A stretch of DNA of 64,000 nt, taken from NCBI RefSeq assembly GCF_020080835.1, contig NC_058158.1, positions 26,244,305 through 26,308,304 of the forward strand, written 5' to 3'. Positions 58,256-64,000 of this stretch are shown here, piece by piece. Made by a program: the position numbers and the translations under genes. The DNA is from Cotesia glomerata. Taxonomy: Eukaryota; Arthropoda; Insecta; Hymenoptera; Braconidae. Under the pieces are notes generated by a model. The model worked only from the letters and a program-made list of their open reading frames with translations. It was not told the DNA's origin and did no database searches. Each line of letters opens with the position of its first letter. Within the stretch, counting starts at the first letter, position 1.

Positions 58256-59102
58256 ATAAAAATCTGGAAAACGGTTGACCCTAAAGGCTATCCCTGCAAC
58301 TTCCCGCCAATTCCATACCTAAACGCTTGAAATTGCACTTATGACGTTACTGAGCTCTTCCAGTTCAAAAATACTATTTTTGTGTTATTTTGAGCTCTCC
58401 GAGCTCAAAGAAATAGCTTTTGTATGCTTTTGAGCTCTTCGAGCTCAAAAGTCTGATAGAAGTTTAATAAGACAGTATTTTTTGAATTTTCAAACTGCAA
58501 TAATTTCTAAATGAATGAATCGATTTTCATGCGGTTGGCAGAATTCCACGCAGTTTTTTAGAATCTACGATATACTTTTGAACACAAACTGATTAAACTG
58601 AAAATCTGAGAGAAATTTAAAAAATTCACTTTTTTTGCTCGACGGGCAGAAAGCGTCAACTTTCGGCCCGCTGCGCTAAACGAAAGTGCCGCTTCCTGCC
58701 TTCGTCGAGCAAAAAAATAGTATACACTCCACGGGAAGTAAATAAGAAAGCCTCAGATCACATGTTTGTCAACCTCGGCTTCGCCTCGGCCGACAATTAC
58801 ATGTGATCTGAGACATTTCTTACTTTACTTCCCTAGGTGTATAATATACTATTTCCGAATTTTTTCGACACCGATAACTCACGAGAAAATCAACCAATTT
58901 CCACGTTCTTGGTGGCAATCGACGTGGTTTTTCAAGCTCAAGAGCTGATTAGTTCTTGGAATTGATCGGTAAAGCCGTTTAGAAGTTATTCCAAAAAAAC
59001 GATTTTTTGAAAATTTTATTTTTGAGATTTCTCAAAATCTAGCGAACCGAATCGATTCAAATTTTGACGTAATTCAATGGCAAGGATACAAAAATTATGA
59101 GG

Positions 59103-59176
<74 letters not shown>

Positions 59177-59332
59177 TACAGCCGCACGGACACCATCGCG
59201 GGAATAGTTAGGGAAGCTTCCTGTGACCTTAAAACGCCGAGATCTGATGAAAACTCGATTTTCGCAAAACGGGGTAAAAGCAATAACTTCCCGATTTTTG
59301 AAAATTTTCAATTTTCTTAGCGGGAAGTTAAA
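58256..59332 (+). repeat. Family G copy 7 with an inserted hairpin unit
   Basis: Runs from tggaaaacggttgaccctaa through gagctc palindromes (58350-58447), quasi-repeats, a (CA)n tract (59105-59172) and ends ttttcttagcgggaagtt. Comparison with copy 4 shows that 58634-58853 is an insertion between a T-run and ttccgaattttttcg. Confidence 0.85.
58634..58853. mobile_element. 220-bp two-hairpin unit inserted in family G
   Basis: Hairpin A: gctcgacgggcagaaagcg faces cgcttcctgccttcgtcgagc (58637-58713). Hairpin B: aatagtatacactccacggg faces aggtgtataatatactatt around a centre, acctcggcttcgcctcggc (58718-58855). The same unit sits at 59518-59737 and, diverged, at 11113-11393. Confidence 0.75.
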
Positions 59333-59404
59333 AATCCACTAGTTCATTTTTAGAGAGGAATTTTTTATGGACATTTTCGACTGTTAGCTATATGTGGCGA
59401 AGAA

Positions 59405-60487
59405 ATAGTATATTACACTATTAGGGCAGAAAGTTTGAGATTTTCGCCCTGCGCGCCATGATCACGGCGCGCAGTTCAGAGCTCTCAAACTTCTGCCCGT
59501 GTAGTGTATACTATTTTTCTCACCTCCGGGCGGAAAGCGTCAATTTTCCTCCCGCTGCGCTAAACGAAAATGCCGCTTTCCGCCTCCGTCGAGGAGAAAA
59601 ATAGTATACACACCACGGGCAGTAAATAAGAAAGCCTCAGATCACATGTTTATTGACCTCGGCTTCGCCTCGGACAACAATTACATATGATCTGAGACAT
59701 TTCTTATTTTACTGCCCTAGATGTGTATTATAATATTTCTTTATAGCCGGTCGAAAGTACGTAAAATATTTCATGTACTGTATCGAAAAAAAATTGATGC
59801 CTGCCCCCGAAATTTGCGGCACGAGCGAAGCGAGTGCTGCTGGTCGGGGGGAGGGGGGGGGGGTAGGCATCAAATAAAAAAAAATTAATGTAAAATCAAA
59901 TAAAAAGTAATTAAAAAACATTTTTTATTTTAATTTTTAGATTAAATAAAACTGAAATTTCTTGAATTCAACAAACATAATAAAGATTATTCTCGGTTAA
60001 AAATAGAAAAAACGAGCATATTATCTGAAAATTAACAATAATTAATAAGAATCAAATTAAATTGTTGTTACTGCGTACATTTTTCTAAATAATTCATTAA
60101 TTCAATAAAGTTGATCCATTTTACACACGTCACTGTCAAACTGAATCTCAGTACAGTACAACCTAGTTATAAGTTACATCGGATGATCTGCTCACTCTTA
60201 CGACAGTTATATTTTTATCTATATCTCTATCTATATATGAAATATTTCATGTAAGTAGAATAAAGAAAGAAATATAACCAAGTTGTATTGTACCATCAAT
60301 CGTAAATGATCAGCGTAAACAAAACATAGTTAGTAACAAATGACTAATGTCAGTCGCGGTAGCGAAAGAATTGCTTCCGCTGTTATAAAAGGCGAATGTG
60401 TAGCTTAATCAATGCACGAATCTTTAACTTTCTGCCTCGAAATAGGTGCAAAAGATGCGTACTTTCGACCGAGGTATAAAGAAAAAT
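59405..60487. repeat. Chain of hairpin modules (array 2)
   Basis: Module 1 (59405-59517) corresponds to 31502-31635. A 220-bp two-hairpin unit (59518-59737) follows that array 1 lacks. Module 2 (59737-60487) then matches 31636-32350 almost base for base apart from a ~55-bp insertion near 60237-60295 and a few substitutions. The join points fall exactly between tatactatttttct and ttatagccggtcg. No protein is encoded. Confidence 0.75.
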
Positions 60488-60880
60488 ATATTACCATTCA
60501 TGTTTTTATAAGTACATTTAATATAGATTTTAAAAAATGTAGTTATTTATGAATTCAAATTATCTGCTGATAATTTCAAATGAAATATGAATAAAAAAAA
60601 AAAACTTTATTTTCTTTATTTTTTGACGTATTTAATTACAATTTACATAGTTCAATTACTTTGAAAACTTATTATAGTAAATTAAACATCGCGGAAAATC
60701 ATATCAAACCTTCAAAAGACACAAATTTAGATAAATATTTTCCAATTATACTAAATTTAAGTTTTAAAAACACCTTTTATCATATAAATACAGCAGAGAA
60801 AAAATTTTTCTTATTCTTTCACTCATATAAATAATAAACAAATATCTATTGATACCTATTTTCTCTGTACTTGCTTGTAG
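60488..60880. other. End of intron 4
   Basis: No gene or repeat recognised. It ends with ttgcttgtag (60871-60880). Confidence 0.6.
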
Positions 60881-61045
60881 GATATTGAAACGTTTGATCT
60901 AGAAGACTTTAAGTACAACAATGTTAACATGACAGCATTTCGTTTGGTTGATTTGGAAGAACCGAAGGTAGCAGAAGTTCTGAAGCAAATGGAGCGTTTT
61001 CAGCCAATCGGACATGCGATTCTCAATCGTACTGGAGTAATTCAG
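60881..61045 (+). CDS. Kainate-type ionotropic glutamate receptor, exon E (amino-terminal domain)
   Basis: A 165-nt exon of exactly 55 codons. It encodes DIETFDLEDFKYNNVNMTAF, then RLVDLEEPKVAEVLKQMERF and QPIGHAILNRTGVIQ, flanked by ttgtag and gttggt splice sites, phase 0 on both sides. It continues the lobe-2 strand and helix pattern of the amino-terminal domain. NMT and NRT are likely glycosylation sites. The next exon of the family (starting near the second half of the ATD) is not found up to 64000, so at least 2.9 kb of the following intron is in this window. Confidence 0.95.
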
Positions 61046-61109
61046 GTTGGTTAACAAAATTAATGGTATCGTTTGACAAAACACTAACCATACAAATAAT
61101 GAAGTGAAA

Positions 61110-61712
61110 ACGAACATCACACTGAAAAAAAAGTTTATTGTAATACCAACCGCGAAACTTGGATAGTTAGGAGGGGTAAAATGAATCCGAACAAAAACAG
61201 TTTCACTGTAAAAAAATCGCGCCAAGTCCACGTTCATAAGACTATTAAGGAAAAAAATTTTTATTTCTTTACAAAAAGATATAAAATAAAAAATTAAAAA
61301 ATCCAAGTAACCGATATGGTTGCATAAGATTTTCAGAAATTAAAAAAAATTTTGTTGTAAATTTTAAAATTAAAAGAAACAATTTTGGAACGTATTTAGT
61401 GTGCGTGGTTACAAAATATTTCACTTTTAATGAAATTCCTAAAATCTATCTACTAGGACTTTTAAAAAAAATTGAAGTACACAATGACGCACACCAAGTA
61501 AGTTCCAAAATTGTTTCTTTTAATTTTTAAATTTACAACAAAATTTTTTTTAATGTCCAAAAATCATATACAACCATATCGGTTACTTGGATTTATTAAT
61601 TTTTTATTTTATATCTTTTTGTAAAGAAATAAAAATTTTTTTTCTTAATAGTCTTATGAACGTGGACTTGGCGCGATTTTTTTACAGTGTAACTGTTTTT
61701 GTTCGGATTTCA
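61110..61712. repeat. Foldback with ~225-bp arms in the last visible intron
   Basis: The left arm (about 61176-61400) holds ccgaacaaaaacagttt, cgcgccaagtccacgttcat and ggaacgtatttag. The right arm (about 61495-61712) is its reverse complement, ending ctgtttttgttcggatttca. The centre is a short AT-rich loop with gtgtgcgtggttaca. Confidence 0.75.
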
Positions 61713-62872
61713 GTATTTTTTGTAATTATAATAAAAATTGACAATTTTAATTTAATACATTTCCGGTGGCAAACTATCCCCTTTAAGCTATAGTTCATGA
61801 AAAAGTTATTCTTGCGCCGCCTGGCGTGTGTAATTGCAAGCTGTCAAATATCTTTTTTTCACTGTAGCTTCCCATCTATTATAAGATTAGCATGCATCCT
61901 TATATTATTTAGTCTCTGGCCGTCCGCTTTTTACATAAGAAAAAAGTTAAAATCTAAAAATCTGGGTCGCTATAGTTTGTGCTGATTATTTTTAATAATT
62001 TTAAATAGAAATTATAAAGATAATTGATAATAATCAAGTAATACGCGTAATAAAGCATGAACTACTATTATAAAATATCATATAAAAAAAAAATCAAAAT
62101 AAATTTGAAAAAAAAATTATAACCTCAAAAAACCGTTCTGCTTACGGTATATACACACTCGGTAGTCTGGCTTGAGAACGGAACTTAGCGCCAGACTCTA
62201 TCAAGTCTGTTGATTTTTTAATTTTTCTATTTTATATCTTTTTGTAAAGAAAAAAAAAAATTTTTTTTCTTAATAGTCTTATGAACGTGGACTTGGCGCG
62301 ATTTTTTTACAGTGAACTGTTTTTGTTCGGATTTCAGTATTTTTTGTAATTATAATAAAATTTTGCAATTGGTACCAACTTAAATCTCAAGTAGGCTGCA
62401 TTTTTTATAGCAAACTATCCCCTTGAAGCTACAGTTTATGTAAAAATAATTGCAGCGCACCCTGGCGGGTGTAGATGCAAGCTGTGACATTTATTTTTTT
62501 AACTGTAGTTTCCCATCTATTGGATTATTACCATGCATTCTCGAATTACTTAGTCTGTGGCATGTCACTTTTTACATCGAAAAAAAGTCAGGATCGAAAT
62601 TTTTGAGCTTGCTATAGTTTGTGCTGATAAAATTTAATAATTTCAAGTAGATTAATTGTTATAATTGAATATAATTAATTGATATCAGTAAAATAAAGTA
62701 TGAATTACTGTTATAATATAAAATTTAGGAACAAGAAGTACCGTAGAATTAAATAAAATTTTGCAACCTCGAAATACCGTTCTGCTTACAATAAACACAC
62801 TCGGTAGTCTGGCGCTCCGTTTACAACGGATTTGAACGGAACTTGGCGCCAGATTCTACCGAATCTGTGGAT
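61599..62872. repeat. Tandem duplication, ~620-650 bp units
   Basis: Unit 1 (about 61599-62214) and unit 2 (about 62221-62872) share the same landmarks in order: cttatgaacgtggacttggc, aactatcccctt, cccatctatt, gctatagtttgtgctgat, ccgttctgcttac, acactcggtagtctggc and cgccaga-tct. The units differ by many substitutions and indels, so the duplication is not recent. It overlaps the right arm of the foldback. Confidence 0.75.
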
Positions 62873-63215
62873 GATATCTGGTCATCTATAGTTGAGTCTA
62901 CTTTCCATGCACACGTAAGGATAAGTGACATCTCTCTCTCTATCTGTCTCTACATTCCCGCATGGATGCTAAAAAGTACTATAGGATATTTAGTTTCGTT
63001 TATTTCTACAATCATCCAGGGAGAGTATGAATCGAAAAAAAAAAAAATCTTGGCGACAAGTCGATTCTTGTAAACAATTTTACTAATATTTTAGTTTGTC
63101 ATTTATTTACGTGTGACAGTTCATAAATGAATAACATTTTATTTGCATCCTCTCAAATCCGAGTTTCGCCGGTGCTATTACAAAAAATTTTGTTCGATAC
63201 AAATCCGCAAAGATT
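62873..63215. other. Intronic spacer
   Basis: A short pyrimidine-rich run (ctctctctatctgtctct near 62935) and a 76-codon frame without recognisable content. No gene is supported. Confidence 0.5.
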
Positions 63216-63398
63216 GGTATTTTGGTAATAAACTTGAAGTGATGACACTCGTCTGAGATTATAAATACATTCTCAACAAAACCTCGTACGTTTTATCTGG
63301 TCTCGCTTCGCTCGACCGATAACAGTGTACTCGGTTTTGTTGAGAATGCACTCATTATCTCAGCCTCGTGACGTCACTTCAAGCTTACCAAAATACCT
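63216..63398. mobile_element. Hairpin MITE with GGTATTTTGGTAA ends
   Basis: ggtattttggtaa at 63216 faces ttaccaaaatacc ending at 63398. Inside, cttgaagtgatgacactcgt and cattctcaacaaaacc pair with their complements around a loop, ctcgcttcgctcga. A palindromic gtgacgtcac (CRE-type) lies at 63369-63378 within the right arm. Confidence 0.75.
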
Positions 63399-63560
63399 AC
63401 CATTGTGCATACGTATCGAAAATAACTATTTTTCCATCCAGAATACAAAATATTTTTATCCAAGTTTTTTATATCGAATATTCGTTTCTTAATATAAAAA
63501 AACTGGTATTCTTTGTCTGAGAATACCTAAGTCTTTTCTGGAGCTAAAATTTGATGCTGC

Positions 63561-63574
63561 GTTACCATAGCAAC
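63561..63574. promoter_or_regulatory. Perfect X-box (RFX-type) palindromic motif
   Basis: GTTACCATAGCAAC matches the RFX X-box form GTNRCC-N2-RGYAAC. RFX sites control ciliated sensory-neuron genes in insects. Whether this one acts is unknown; it lies in an intron just downstream of a MITE. Confidence 0.35.
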
Positions 63575-64000
63575 CGCAGCAGTGGCGCCACCAATTCTCT
63601 GTTTTCCCTCTAATTTCACAGTCCTGGTGTGTTTGTTTACATTATTGAAAATTCGCACTGATTTATAATATATTGAACAATTACCTATAGCTGTATTACA
63701 ATAGATATCATAATTTGGAGGGATCCTTGGGTACGAAAAAAATAGCTCAAATGGGATTTATGTAATTGAAAATTCAATTTTTCAACGATTTAATTAAGAA
63801 TTTATTTAATTTAATTATAATTGATAAATTATTGATATTTAATTTATTAATTATAATAGAAAAAGTTCATAGTATTATAAACATATTATTTGCATCTGTG
63901 TCAAATGAGGTGAAGTCGGCTTTATTTTTATTTTGGTATTTTGATGAGGAAGAAATCGAGATTTTTTAAAATCACTATACTTTTCAGAGTTGGAAAAAAA
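63575..64000. other. Intronic DNA to the window end
   Basis: AT-rich, no gene or repeat recognised. Confidence 0.5.

Larger units (their letters stand above)
56331..59358. mobile_element. Host TIR element with CTCTCTAAAAATGAA ends, loaded with later insertions
   Basis: ctctctaaaaatgaaatagt at 56331 faces actagttcatttttagagag ending near 59357. Sub-terminal 'cactaatt' / 'aattagtga' motifs repeat on both sides (56384-56480 and about 58085-58245). The interior carries two inverted units of the 143-bp repeat (about 56560-56800), a LINE fragment (56966-57968) and a family-G copy (58256-59332). Confidence 0.55.

Noticed and set aside
59057..59311. Open frame with a long Val-Cys run
   Set aside because: Another microsatellite artefact in family G copy 7.

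Overview
The window looks like nuclear DNA of an insect, probably a hymenopteran parasitoid. That lineage is an inference from the very AT-rich, intron-rich, transposon-dense character and the repeat style; nothing here names the species. There are no operons, no rRNA, no tRNA and no CRISPR array. Only one host gene is recognised: five exons (12103-12264, 42268-42519, 49852-50027, 52019-52072, 60881-61045, all + strand) of a kainate-type ionotropic glutamate receptor. Their codon phases join cleanly and they encode about 270 residues of the extracellular amino-terminal domain. The signal-peptide exon was not found, and the ligand-binding and channel exons must lie beyond base 64000. The introns are about 30.0, 7.3, 2.0 and 8.8 kb.

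Almost everything else is mobile DNA sitting upstream of or inside those introns. From 1 to 12 kb: a terminal-inverted-repeat (TIR) element holding a TTAA-flanked MITE (2226-4558), a 698-bp TIR element (5188-5885), and a decayed pogo/Tigger-type transposase (5955-7600, minus strand). From 13 to 25 kb: a foldback repeat, an inverted-repeat composite with LTR and primer-binding-site pieces (14643-17340), a broken transposon gene split by an inverted LTR and a TA-flanked TIR element (17862-21776), and another TIR element (22331-23925). From 25 to 31 kb: an almost complete R1-clade LINE (two ORFs, two in-frame stops, one endonuclease motif lost) inserted in the (CA)n tract of a ~1-kb repeat called 'family G' here.

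From 31 to 39 kb lies the most interesting unit, a 6.1-kb element with 1.3-1.6 kb TIRs. It carries a gene for two zinc motifs, a FEN1/XPG-like nuclease core with all expected acidic residues, and a cysteine-rich CXC-like tail, with no recognisable DDE transposase. From 44 to 49 kb are a family-G copy and a complete hAT element with an intron. From 52 to 64 kb are further family-G copies, an element with GGGGCAAGACGGCCCACC ends, a 5'-truncated Dong/R4-like LINE in (TAA)n, chains of hairpin modules, a foldback with a tandem duplication, and a hairpin MITE next to a perfect X-box motif.

The nesting gives a relative order of insertions. Two hairpin-module arrays about 28 kb apart are nearly identical over about 700 bp, which points to recent movement. 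All calls come from reading the sequence; family names are recalled and were not checked by database search.
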